Shown here: positions 51,977-61,461 of the stretch, piece by piece
Layout of the letters: each line of letters starts with the position of its first letter
How positions within the stretch are numbered: the first letter of the stretch is position 1
Source: an uncultured Tenacibaculum sp.
Lineage (GTDB): Bacteria > Bacteroidota > Bacteroidia > Flavobacteriales > Flavobacteriaceae
Direction: 5' to 3'
Length of the DNA: 64,000 bases
NCBI GenBank assembly: GCA_947504185.1
Contig: CANNGJ010000010.1
Coordinates: 42,678-106,677, forward strand
Notes under the pieces: model-generated
Told to the model about the DNA's origin: nothing
Seen by the model: only the letters and a program-made list of their open reading frames with translations
Database searches by the model: none
Position numbers and translations under genes: made by a program

Positions 51977-53164
51977 ATGATAATAGAACCAAGAACAAGA
52001 GGGTTTATTTGTTTAACATCGCATCCAACAGGTTGTGCTCAAAATGTTAAGAATCAAATTGAATATGTAAAATCTAAAGGAAAGATAAACGGAGCTAAGA
52101 AAGTATTAGTTATCGGTTCTTCTACAGGTTTTGGATTAGCATCAAGAATTAGTAGTGCATTTGGTTCAGATGCAGCTACAATAGGAGTTTTCTTTGATAA
52201 ACCAGCAAGTGAAGGAAGACCAGCATCACCAGGTTTTTACAATACAGCTGCTTTCGAACAAGAAGCGAATGCATCAGGTTTATATGCTAAAAGTATTAAT
52301 GGAGACGCATTTTCAAACGAAATAAAAGAGCAAGTAATCAATTTAATCAAAGAAGATTTAGGTCAGATTGATTTAGTGATTTACAGTTTAGCTTCACCAG
52401 TTAGAACCAATCCTAACGATGGTAAACGTTATAAGTCAGTTTTAAAACCAATTGGTGAAGTATTTTCTAATAAAACTGTAGATTTCCATACAGGAAAAGT
52501 ATCAGAAATTTCTATCAATCCCGCTGAAGGAGAAGATGTAGAGAATACAGTGACTGTAATGGGAGGTGAAGACTGGAAAATGTGGATGGATGCTCTAAGT
52601 AATGCTGGAGTTTTATCTGAAGGAGTTAAAACAGTGGCGTATTCTTATATTGGTCCTGAAGTTACAAAGCCAGTATATAGAAACGGAACAATTGGAGCGG
52701 CTAAAGATCATTTAGAAGCAACAGCTTTTACGATTACTGATGATTTAAAATCATTAAATGGTAATGCCTATGTTTCTGTAAATAAAGCCTTGGTTACTCA
52801 AGCTAGTTCTGCAATTCCTGTAATTCCTTTATATATTTCTTTATTGTATAAAACAATGAAAGAAAAAGGAATTCATGAAGGTTGTATTGAGCAAATTCAA
52901 CGTTTGTACAGCGAACGTTTATTCGGTGGTGATTTAGCTTTAGATGAGAAAGGTAGAATTAGAATTGACGATTGGGAGATGCGTGATGATGTACAAGCTG
53001 AAATTTCTAAACTTTGGAAAGAAGCGACTACAGAAAATTTATCTGAGATTGGAGATTTAAAAGGATATAGTGATGATTTCTATAATCTTTTTGGATTTAA
53101 AGTTGGTGGAGTAGATTATGATGCTGATGTAAACGAAATGGTTTCAGTGTCAAGTATTCAATAA
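51977..53164 (+). CDS. fabV: Enoyl-ACP reductase FabV
   Basis: 395 residues, standard FabV length. Starts with the FabV hallmark MIIEPRTRGFICLTSHPTGC, then the NADH-binding VLVIGSSTGFGLASRI. The catalytic Tyr-x8-Lys motif appears as YRNGTIGAAK (about residue 235). FabV is the triclosan-resistant enoyl reductase, performing the last step of fatty-acid elongation. Terminator follows. Confidence 0.95.
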   Translation: MIIEPRTRGFICLTSHPTGCAQNVKNQIEYVKSKGKINGAKKVLVIGSSTGFGLASRISSAFGSDAATIGVFFDKPASEGRPASPGFYNTAAFEQEANASGLYAKSINGDAFSNEIKEQVINLIKEDLGQIDLVIYSLASPVRTNPNDGKRYKSVLKPIGEVFSNKTVDFHTGKVSEISINPAEGEDVENTVTVMGGEDWKMWMDALSNAGVLSEGVKTVAYSYIGPEVTKPVYRNGTIGAAKDHLEATAFTITDDLKSLNGNAYVSVNKALVTQASSAIPVIPLYISLLYKTMKEKGIHEGCIEQIQRLYSERLFGGDLALDEKGRIRIDDWEMRDDVQAEISKLWKEATTENLSEIGDLKGYSDDFYNLFGFKVGGVDYDADVNEMVSVSSIQ

Positions 53165-53186
53165 GCCTTTATAAAAGTATAATAAG

Positions 53187-53216
53187 AACCTCATAGAATT
53201 TCTATGAGGTTTTTTA
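53187..53216 (+). terminator. Terminator after fabV
   Basis: AACCTCATAGAA / TTCTATGAGGTT stem (12 bp with small loop) and T run. Confidence 0.85.
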
Positions 53217-53241
53217 GTTATATTTCGATTTTAAAAATGAT

Positions 53242-53718
53242 ATGAAAGCAGCTTCAGTAAAAACAATAAAAGACGAATTACAACATCTTGAATCAAAAGA
53301 ATTGAGAGAGTTGTGTTTAAAATTAGCTCGATTCAAAAAAGAGAACAAAGAATTGCTAACGTATTTATTATTCGAAGCGCATAATGAAGAAGAATATATA
53401 AACGGAGTTAAACAAGAGATAGACGAGTTATTTGATAGTGTAAACACCAAAAGCTTCTTTTATATTAGAAAAAGTGTACGAAAAATACTGACTACTACTA
53501 AGAAATATATTCGCTATTCTAAAAAGAAAGAAACAGAAATAGAATTGTTATTGTATTTCTGTATAAAGCTTAAAAAATTTAAGCCATCAATAAAGAGGAG
53601 TCCAAGAATACAAAATGTATTGGCAACTCAAATTAAGTTGATAAAAAAAGCAATCGAAACTTTACATGAAGACTTGCAATTCGATTATAATGAAAGGCTT
53701 TTAGAGATTGATTTATAA
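53242..53718 (+). CDS. Conserved hypothetical protein (DUF6155-like)
   Basis: 158 residues, helical and basic; starts MKAASVKTIKDELQHLESKE and carries ELRELCLKLARFKKENKELL. Matches my memory of DUF6155-type flavobacterial proteins. No motif or membrane segment. It ends directly before the convergent MscS gene (no gap). Confidence 0.6.
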   Translation: MKAASVKTIKDELQHLESKELRELCLKLARFKKENKELLTYLLFEAHNEEEYINGVKQEIDELFDSVNTKSFFYIRKSVRKILTTTKKYIRYSKKKETEIELLLYFCIKLKKFKPSIKRSPRIQNVLATQIKLIKKAIETLHEDLQFDYNERLLEIDL

Positions 53719-54957
53719 TTAGGGGTTTAGGTTTGTTGGTAATTCAAATATTTCAAGGTCAAAATATTTTATGGATGCCAATAGATGATCAAAAATATCA
53801 GCCATTATATATTCATAGTTCTTCCATTCTTTATCAGCACTAAAAGCATAAATTTCAATTGGTAATCCTTGTGTTGTTGGCGCTAACTGACGCACCATAA
53901 TCATCATTTCTTTATTAATAGCAGGATGCGCTTCGATATAAGCTTGCGCGTATTTTCTAAAAATACCAATATTGGTTAGGTTTCTACCGTTTAAAAGTAA
54001 GCTCTTGTCAATATTTTGCTCTTGGTTAAACTGGTAAATTTTTTCTTGACGATTTGATAGATAAGACTCAATTAATTGAATAGATTTTAATTTATTAATT
54101 TCTTCATCAGATAAGTGCTTAATACTATCCATTTTAATATTCAAAGCTCTTTTAATTCTTCTACCTTGTGAGTTAACCATTCCTCTCCAGTTTTTAAAAG
54201 AATCAGAGATTAATGCATAAGTAGGAATCGTAGTAATCGTCTTATCAAAATTTTGAACTTTTACAGTAGCTAACGATATTTCTGTAACATCTCCATCGGC
54301 TCCAAACTTTTCAAAAGTAACCCAATCGCCAATTCGTACCATATCGTTTACCGATACTTGAATACTGGCAACAAAACCTAAAATTGTGTCTTTAAAAATT
54401 AAGATAATAATTGCTGAAGCTGCTCCTAAAGCTGTAAAGAATTTCCAAACAGGTTGATTAGTGATAATAGCAAAAGACAGAATAAATCCAGTTAACCAAG
54501 CAAAAATCATAAATACTTGAATATAACTGTCAATAGGCTTGTCTTTAAATCGAGGAAGTGTTTTAAGGTAGTCTTTTACCGAATTTAAAATACTTCTAAC
54601 AATTTGTATTGTTAAAATAATACTTAATATTTCAACTGATTTTGTAGTTAAGTTTCTTAAGTATTCGAAGTCATAAAAAAGTACAGGAATCAATTCAAAA
54701 AACAAAAATACAGGAACAAGGTGCGCAATATTGGTAGGTACTTTATTTGTTATTAAAATATCATCAAAATTTGTTTTCGATGTATTTGCAATTCTGATTG
54801 ATAATACACGAAATATTTTTCTTACAATAATGTCTATAAGATAGATGATTACTAAAGAGAGAATTAGTAAGATGAATATATTTAAATACTTTGCAGTATT
54901 ATTTGATAACCCAAAACCTACCAAGTAATTGTAGAAGAAATGTTTATTAAAGCTCAT
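53719..54957 (-). CDS. Small-conductance mechanosensitive channel (MscS family)
   Basis: 412 residues from ATG 54957; an in-frame upstream start at 55011 adds an odd hydrophobic stretch and is less likely. Five membrane helices in about residues 15-205, with the pore-lining helix and beta domain AASAIIILIFKDTILGFVAS, then the Sm-like domain VNDMVRIGDWVTFEKFGADG and the C-terminal alpha/beta region. Osmotic-shock release valve. Stands alone. Confidence 0.9.
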   Translation of the reverse strand: MSFNKHFFYNYLVGFGLSNNTAKYLNIFILLILSLVIIYLIDIIVRKIFRVLSIRIANTSKTNFDDILITNKVPTNIAHLVPVFLFFELIPVLFYDFEYLRNLTTKSVEILSIILTIQIVRSILNSVKDYLKTLPRFKDKPIDSYIQVFMIFAWLTGFILSFAIITNQPVWKFFTALGAASAIIILIFKDTILGFVASIQVSVNDMVRIGDWVTFEKFGADGDVTEISLATVKVQNFDKTITTIPTYALISDSFKNWRGMVNSQGRRIKRALNIKMDSIKHLSDEEINKLKSIQLIESYLSNRQEKIYQFNQEQNIDKSLLLNGRNLTNIGIFRKYAQAYIEAHPAINKEMMIMVRQLAPTTQGLPIEIYAFSADKEWKNYEYIMADIFDHLLASIKYFDLEIFELPTNLNP

Positions 54958-55121
54958 AAGAATATAATATGTAGCAAAGCTATTAATTATAATTGTAGAT
55001 GATAGATTCAAGTTGTTTTTATTTGAAATACACTCACCTTAAAATTTTCTTAAAATTGATTGATTAAAAATATAGGAGCATTTTTTTTGTAACTTATACC
55101 GATAAAACAAAACTGTGAACA

Positions 55122-55583
55122 ATGCCAACTTACAATTTAAAAATTAACGGAAAATCAGTTGCTGTAAATGCTGATGAAGATACACCATTATTATGGGTGT
55201 TACGTGATGAGCTAAATATGGTCGGAACCAAATTTGGTTGCGGAATTAGTCAATGTGGTGCGTGTACTGTACATGCAGACGGAACAGCGATTAGAAGTTG
55301 CCAATTGCAAGTGTCAATGGCCGAAGATTTAAATATTACCACAATCGAAGGTTTATCTGAAAAAGGAGATCATCCTTTGCAACAAGCTTGGAAAGAAGTT
55401 GATGTTCCGCAATGCGGATATTGTCAAGCAGGTCAAATCATGACTGCTGCGTCATTTTTAAAAGAAAACCCAAATCCTACTACACAAGAAATTCGTGAAG
55501 CAATGAATGGTAATTTGTGTAGATGTGCCTCGTATAACAGAATAGAAAAAGCAGTAGCAATTGCAGCTGAAAAAATGTCTTAA
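55122..55583 (+). CDS. [2Fe-2S] subunit of a molybdenum hydroxylase (isoquinoline 1-oxidoreductase type)
   Basis: 153 residues. Two Fe-S motifs: the plant-type ferredoxin set CGISQCGACTVHADG with an upstream Cys (FGCG), and the C-terminal set CGYCQAGQ plus LCRCASY. This is the small electron-transfer subunit of xanthine-oxidase-family enzymes. The catalytic large subunit follows after 11 bases. Confidence 0.92.
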   Translation: MPTYNLKINGKSVAVNADEDTPLLWVLRDELNMVGTKFGCGISQCGACTVHADGTAIRSCQLQVSMAEDLNITTIEGLSEKGDHPLQQAWKEVDVPQCGYCQAGQIMTAASFLKENPNPTTQEIREAMNGNLCRCASYNRIEKAVAIAAEKMS

Positions 55584-55594
55584 AAAATTGAAAA

Positions 55595-57814
55595 ATGAGC
55601 ACAACAGAAAATAAATTAACGTTTAGTAGAAGAAATTTTTTAAGAACATCAGTCATTGCAAGTGGAGGAATCATGATTGGTTTCAATTTATTCACAGCTT
55701 GTAAGCCGAATGTAAAACCATCAGTAGATGTTGAAAACTTAAATTTCAACGATTTTAATGCCTTTATTAAAATTGCAGATAATGGTTATGTAACTATTTA
55801 TTCACCGAACCCAGAAATTGGGCAAGGAGTAAAAACATCGATGCCAATGATTATCGCTGAAGAGCTAGATGTTGATTGGGATAAAGTGCACGTAGCACAA
55901 GCACCATTAAATACCAAAGAGTATAAACGTCAATTAGCAGGAGGTAGTCAGTCAATTCGATTTGGTTGGGATGCACTAAGGCAAACAGGAGCAACTACAA
56001 AACAAATGCTGGTAAATGCTGCGGCTGCTAAATGGGGTGTAGATGCGTCGACATGTAAAGCTTCAAAAGGAGAAATTACGAATGCAAAAGGAGAAACTCT
56101 AGGGTATGGAGATGTTGTTAAAGAAGCTGCTGCTCTAGAAGTTCCAGAAAATGTAACTTTAAAAAAGCCATCTGAGTTTACCATTATTGGTACAGATGCA
56201 ATTAATGTAGATTTAAAAAAGATTATAACGGGTAAACCTTTATTCGGGCTAGATTATAAAGCAGAAGGGATGTTGTATGCTTCAGTATTACGTCCACCAT
56301 CATTCGGACAAAAGTTAAAGTCTTATGATGCTTCTGAAGCTAAAAAAGTAAAAGGAGTTATAGATGTTATTACCATTGGAGAAAAAGCTAGAAAATTTTT
56401 AGATACAGGAAAGTTCAATTGGGCATTTATAATGTCTGATACAGATAAGGTTGTAGTTATAGCAGAAAATACTTGGGCTGCTTTTAAAGGTAAAAAAGCA
56501 ATAAAAGCAGTTTGGGAAAATACAGGTGAATTAGAAAATACAGATGCTCAAAATAAAATATTAAATGAAATTTTAGAAGGAAAAGATTTTGATACCCGCC
56601 GTGAAGATGGAGATATCAAAAAAGCCTTTGCTGAGGCCGATAAAGTAATTGAAAAAACTTATCATTCTCCATTTTTACCGCATAATTGTATGGAGCCAAT
56701 GAATTTTTATGCAAATGTAACTCCAGAAAAGGTACATTTAGCTGGTCCCGTTCAAACACCAGAATATGCAGCTTTAGCAGTATCTGATATGTTAGATCGA
56801 GATATCAACCAAATTCAAGTTGACATGACGAGAATGGGTGGAGGATTTGGACGCCGTTTATATGGTGATTTTGTGTATGAAGCTGCCGAAATATCAAATG
56901 CTATTAAGAAACCTGTAAAAGTAGTGTCGAGTAGAGAAGATGATATGACTACAGGTATTTACCGTCCAGCAATTAAATATCGAATCGCAGCATCAATAAA
57001 AAATGGAGAAATTACAGGGTATCATTTAAAAGAAGCTGCAATAAATAGTAATATGTACGGATTAATTCCACATTTTTTCCCTGCAGGATGTATTCCAAAT
57101 TATAAAGTGTCTACTAAGAATTATAAAAGTGATGTTACAACAGGGGCGTGGAGAGCACCTTATACAAATTTCTTAGCATTCGCTGAACAAGCATTTTTTG
57201 ATGAAGTTGCTCAAGAAATAGGAAAAGATGCAGTTCAGTTGCGTTTAGAATTATTAGAAAATGTTAAAAATACTACTGATAAGAAAATAGAATATTCTGG
57301 TAAAAGAATGCAGGATACTATAAAATTAGCTGCAGAGAAAGGAAACTGGGGAAGAACAAAAGAAGGTGTTTATCAAGGTTTTTCAGCTTATTACAGTCAT
57401 AATACTCATGTGGCGGAAGTAGCTGAAGTAGAGTTGAAAAATGGTTTACCTGTAGTAACTAAAGTGATTGCTGCGGTAGATTGCGGAATTGTTGTAAATC
57501 CAACCGGAGCAATTAATCAAATTCAAGGAGGAGTTTTAGACGGAATAGGACATGCGATGTATGGAGATTTAACTTTTAAAGATGGAAAGCCGTCAAATAA
57601 AAATTTCGATACCTATCGATTAATTAGAATGAATGAAACTCCACAGGTTGAGGTACATTTTGTGAAAAATGATTTATCACCAACCGGACTTGGAGAACCT
57701 GGATTGCCACCAGCAGGTGGAGCGGTAGCAAATGCAATTAATAAAACGCTTGGTAAACGATTGTATAATCAACCGTTTGATAATCAACTTAATTTAAATA
57801 AAGTTTTAGGATAA
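55595..57814 (+). CDS. Molybdopterin-binding large subunit (isoquinoline 1-oxidoreductase-like)
   Basis: 739 residues. N-terminal twin-arginine signal RRNFLRTSVIASGGIMIGF, so it is exported folded with the [2Fe-2S] subunit. Contains the molybdopterin motifs GGGFGRRLYGDF and, near the end, GLGEPGLPPAGGAVANAI with the catalytic Glu of this family. Substrate unknown: isoquinoline, aldehydes and nicotinate-type compounds are options. No FAD subunit nearby, as in the IorAB type. Confidence 0.9.
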   Translation: MSTTENKLTFSRRNFLRTSVIASGGIMIGFNLFTACKPNVKPSVDVENLNFNDFNAFIKIADNGYVTIYSPNPEIGQGVKTSMPMIIAEELDVDWDKVHVAQAPLNTKEYKRQLAGGSQSIRFGWDALRQTGATTKQMLVNAAAAKWGVDASTCKASKGEITNAKGETLGYGDVVKEAAALEVPENVTLKKPSEFTIIGTDAINVDLKKIITGKPLFGLDYKAEGMLYASVLRPPSFGQKLKSYDASEAKKVKGVIDVITIGEKARKFLDTGKFNWAFIMSDTDKVVVIAENTWAAFKGKKAIKAVWENTGELENTDAQNKILNEILEGKDFDTRREDGDIKKAFAEADKVIEKTYHSPFLPHNCMEPMNFYANVTPEKVHLAGPVQTPEYAALAVSDMLDRDINQIQVDMTRMGGGFGRRLYGDFVYEAAEISNAIKKPVKVVSSREDDMTTGIYRPAIKYRIAASIKNGEITGYHLKEAAINSNMYGLIPHFFPAGCIPNYKVSTKNYKSDVTTGAWRAPYTNFLAFAEQAFFDEVAQEIGKDAVQLRLELLENVKNTTDKKIEYSGKRMQDTIKLAAEKGNWGRTKEGVYQGFSAYYSHNTHVAEVAEVELKNGLPVVTKVIAAVDCGIVVNPTGAINQIQGGVLDGIGHAMYGDLTFKDGKPSNKNFDTYRLIRMNETPQVEVHFVKNDLSPTGLGEPGLPPAGGAVANAINKTLGKRLYNQPFDNQLNLNKVLG

Positions 57815-57888
57815 AATATAAGCACTAAATAATATGAGCGCTTTTTTTATTTAAAAGCGATATTCAAAAATATATGCTTATTTATTCC

Positions 57889-57918
57889 TATTTTTGAAAA
57901 TACTATGCATGCATAGTA
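57889..57918 (+). promoter_or_regulatory. Promoter and 18-bp palindromic operator of pyc
   Basis: TATTTTTG (57889-57896) matches TAnnTTTG. Five bases later lies the perfect palindrome TACTATGCATGCATAGTA (57901-57918), which would cover the transcription start, a position for a repressor. The pyc ATG follows 29 bases later. Confidence 0.55.
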
Positions 57919-57946
57919 AATTTATCAACACAACAAAAACACTTTA

Positions 57947-60900
57947 ATGAAAATAAAAAAGATACTCGTTGCTAATCGAGGTGAAATTGCTATTCGTGTA
58001 TTTCGCGCTTGTGTAGAAATAGGAATTAAAACAGTTGGAGTTTACACCTATGAAGATCGTTATTCATTGCATCGATATAAAGCAGATGAATGTTATCAAA
58101 TAGGTAATGATGATGAACCATTAAAACCATATTTAAATATTGATGCTATTATAAAAGTAGCAAAAGAGAATGGAGTAGATGCGATACATCCTGGATATGG
58201 GTTCTTATCTGAAAATGCTGATTTCGCTCAGAAATGTGAAGATAATAATATAATTTTCATTGGCCCTAAAGTTTCAGTTTTAAAAGCTTTAGGAGATAAG
58301 ATAACAGCAAAAGAAGTAGCGGTAGCGAATAACGTTCCAATTATTCAGAGTAGTAAGGCAAAACTAGAAACGATTGATGTTGCTTTATCAGAAGCAAAGA
58401 AGATAGGTTTTCCTGTAATGTTAAAAGCTGCATCAGGAGGTGGAGGAAGAGGAATGCGCGTTATTAGAACTGAAGATGATTTAAGGAAATCATTTCCAGA
58501 AGCAAGAAGAGAAGCTTTAAACGCTTTTGGTGATGACACGGTGTTTTTAGAAAAATTTGTAGAGAACCCGAAGCATATAGAAATTCAAATAGTTGCAGAT
58601 GCGCATGGTAATATGGTGCATTTATATGAGCGTGATTGTTCAGTACAAAGGCGTTATCAAAAAGTAATTGAGTTTGCTCCGTCATTCGGGTTATCAGAGG
58701 AAACAAAAAACAGTCTTTATAAATATGCAATTGATATTTGTAAAGCTGTAAACTATAATAATATTGGTACTGTAGAGTTCTTGGTTGATGATGATGGAAG
58801 CATTTATTTTATCGAAGTAAATCCACGTATACAAGTAGAGCATACGGTAACAGAAATGATTACCAATATAGATTTAGTTAAAACACAAATTTTTGTTGCT
58901 GGAGGATACAAGTTAGCCGATAAACAAATAAAGATAACGTCTCAAGACGCAGTACAGATTTCAGGATATGCTTTGCAATGTAGAATTACAACAGAAGACC
59001 CAGCGAATAATTTCAAACCAGATTTTGGTACAGTAACTACGTACCGTAGTGCATCAGGATTTGGAATTCGATTAGATGCAGGTAGTATTTACCAAGGCGT
59101 AAAGATCTCTCCATTTTTCGATTCAATGTTGGTTAAGGTTTCAGGAAGAAGTAGAACCCTAGATGGTGCATGTCGTAAAGTTCGTAGAGCATTAGCAGAA
59201 TTTAGAATTAGAGGAGTAAAAACGAATATAGCTTTTGTAGATAATATCTTACAGCACCCTGTTTTTAGAGAAGGAAAAGTAACGGTGAATTTTATAAAGA
59301 ATGAGCCAAAGTTATTTGAATTTAAAGAGCCAAGAAATAGAGCGAATAAATTATTGAGCTTTTTAGGAGAAACTATCGTTAACGGTAATCCTGATGTTAA
59401 AAAAATAAATCCAAATCAAACGTTTGTAAAACCTATAATTCCAGAATTCTCTAAGTTAGAAGAGTATCCTAAAGGAACAAAAAATCTATTAACAGAATTA
59501 GGACCAGAGAAATTTGCAAGTTGGTTAAAAAATGAAAAGAAGATTCATTTTACTGATACCACAATGCGAGATGCACATCAAAGTTTACTAGCAACAAGAA
59601 TGCGAACAACAGATATGTTGCAAGTAGCTGAAGGATATGCTAAAAACAACCCTGATATTTTTAGTATGGAAGTTTGGGGAGGAGCAACCTTCGATGTGTG
59701 TTTACGATTTTTACAAGAAAATCCATGGGAGAGGTTAGCTTTATTAAGAAAAGCGATGCCCAACGTATTATTACAAATGTTGATTCGTGGATCAAATGGA
59801 GTAGGATATACAGCTTACCCCGATAACTTGATAGAAAAATTTGTAGAAAAATCATGGGAAACTGGAGTAGATGTTTTTAGAATTTTTGATTCTTTAAATT
59901 GGATGAAGTCCATTGCACCGTGTATAGAACATGTTCGTAATAAAACAGAAGGATTAGCAGAAGCTTCTATTTGTTATACAGGAGATATTTTAAATCCAAA
60001 GAAAACAAAGTATTCATTAAAATATTATATACAATTAGCAAAAGATATTGAAAATGCAGGAGCGCATATTTTAGGAGTAAAAGATATGGCAGGTTTATTA
60101 AAACCACAAGCAGCATATGAATTAATATCAGCATTGAAATCAGAAATAAACATTCCTATTCATTTACATACACACGATACATCTTCTGTACAATCTGCAA
60201 TGTATTTAAAAGCAATTGAAGCTGGAGTAGATGTGGTTGATGTAGCTTTAGGCGGACTGTCAGGATTAACGTCGCAGCCAAACTTTAACTCCATTGTAGA
60301 AATGTTGAAGTTTAACGAAAGAGAAAATTCATTAAACACTAAAAGTTTAGCTGAGTACTCTGATTATTGGGAAACCGTTCGTAATTACTATTATCCTTTT
60401 GAAAGTGGATTAAAATCTGGAACTGGTGAAGTCTATAATCATGAAATTCCAGGAGGTCAGTATTCTAATTTAAAAGGGCAAGCAATTGCATTAGGTTTAG
60501 AAGATAAGTTTCCAGAGGTAACCAAAATGTATGGAGAGGTAAATGAAATGTTTGGAGATATTGTAAAAGTAACTCCAAGCTCAAAGGTTGTGGGAGACAT
60601 GGCGCAGTACATGATTAGTAATAAACTAACTGTTGATGATGTAATGGAGCGTGGAGATACGATTTCATTTCCTCAATCGGTCATAAGTTTCTTTAAAGGA
60701 GATTTAGGTCAGCCAGTAGGAGGTTTTCCTAGTAAGCTACAGAAAATAGTATTAAAAAATCAGGAACCATATACCGATCGCCCAAATGCACATCTAGAAC
60801 CTATAGATTTCGATAAAGAATTTACTTCTTTTAAAAGAACATTTAAAAAAGGAATGGGACGTGAACTGGAAATCACTGATTTCTTATCTTATAAATTATA

Positions 60901-61399
60901 CCCAAAAGTATTTGTAGATGCCTATAATAAGCATGTAAAATATGGAAATGTGATGAATATACCAACCAAGAATTTTTTCTTTGGGGTGGAAGTTGGTGAG
61001 GAAATTATGGTAGACTTAGAAGTAGGAAAGCGAGTTTTGATTTCTTTAATGCAAAAAAGCGAACCTGATGAGAATGGAAATGTGAGTATTTTCTTTAAAA
61101 TCAACGGACAAATGCGAAATGTTTTAATAAAAGACACTTCCATTAAAGTAGATAAAAAGGAAAATAAGAAAGTAGATACTTCCGATGACAATCAAATAGG
61201 AGCTCCATTACAAGGTTTGTTATCAAATGTATTGGTGAAAAAAGGAGAAAAGTTGAAAGGAAATCAACCTTTGTTTATTATTGAAGCGATGAAAATGGAA
61301 ACAACAGTAACTGCAATAAAAGCAGGTGTAGTTGATAAAATTGAATTAAAGAAAGGAGCTTTAGTAAATACCAATGATCTTATTTTAATAATGAAATAA
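57947..61399 (+). CDS. pyc: Pyruvate carboxylase
   Basis: 1150 residues, full-length single-chain enzyme forming oxaloacetate from pyruvate, bicarbonate and ATP. Biotin carboxylase domain (about 1-460): ILVANRGEIAIRVFRACVEI, the ATP-grasp loop AASGGGGRGMRVI, and EVNPRIQVEHTVTE. Carboxyltransferase domain (about 530-830): DTTMRDAHQSLLATRMRTTD and DMAGLLKPQAAYELI. C-terminal biotin-carrier domain with the biotinylated Lys in EAMKMETT. Anaplerotic for the TCA cycle. A palindromic operator lies at its promoter. Confidence 0.97.
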   Translation: MKIKKILVANRGEIAIRVFRACVEIGIKTVGVYTYEDRYSLHRYKADECYQIGNDDEPLKPYLNIDAIIKVAKENGVDAIHPGYGFLSENADFAQKCEDNNIIFIGPKVSVLKALGDKITAKEVAVANNVPIIQSSKAKLETIDVALSEAKKIGFPVMLKAASGGGGRGMRVIRTEDDLRKSFPEARREALNAFGDDTVFLEKFVENPKHIEIQIVADAHGNMVHLYERDCSVQRRYQKVIEFAPSFGLSEETKNSLYKYAIDICKAVNYNNIGTVEFLVDDDGSIYFIEVNPRIQVEHTVTEMITNIDLVKTQIFVAGGYKLADKQIKITSQDAVQISGYALQCRITTEDPANNFKPDFGTVTTYRSASGFGIRLDAGSIYQGVKISPFFDSMLVKVSGRSRTLDGACRKVRRALAEFRIRGVKTNIAFVDNILQHPVFREGKVTVNFIKNEPKLFEFKEPRNRANKLLSFLGETIVNGNPDVKKINPNQTFVKPIIPEFSKLEEYPKGTKNLLTELGPEKFASWLKNEKKIHFTDTTMRDAHQSLLATRMRTTDMLQVAEGYAKNNPDIFSMEVWGGATFDVCLRFLQENPWERLALLRKAMPNVLLQMLIRGSNGVGYTAYPDNLIEKFVEKSWETGVDVFRIFDSLNWMKSIAPCIEHVRNKTEGLAEASICYTGDILNPKKTKYSLKYYIQLAKDIENAGAHILGVKDMAGLLKPQAAYELISALKSEINIPIHLHTHDTSSVQSAMYLKAIEAGVDVVDVALGGLSGLTSQPNFNSIVEMLKFNERENSLNTKSLAEYSDYWETVRNYYYPFESGLKSGTGEVYNHEIPGGQYSNLKGQAIALGLEDKFPEVTKMYGEVNEMFGDIVKVTPSSKVVGDMAQYMISNKLTVDDVMERGDTISFPQSVISFFKGDLGQPVGGFPSKLQKIVLKNQEPYTDRPNAHLEPIDFDKEFTSFKRTFKKGMGRELEITDFLSYKLYPKVFVDAYNKHVKYGNVMNIPTKNFFFGVEVGEEIMVDLEVGKRVLISLMQKSEPDENGNVSIFFKINGQMRNVLIKDTSIKVDKKENKKVDTSDDNQIGAPLQGLLSNVLVKKGEKLKGNQPLFIIEAMKMETTVTAIKAGVVDKIELKKGALVNTNDLILIMK

Positions 61400-61461
61400 T
61401 AGTATTTGATAAACGCTGAAAAAAATGGTATTTTCGCAGCCTACAAAAATCAAAAGTAAGA

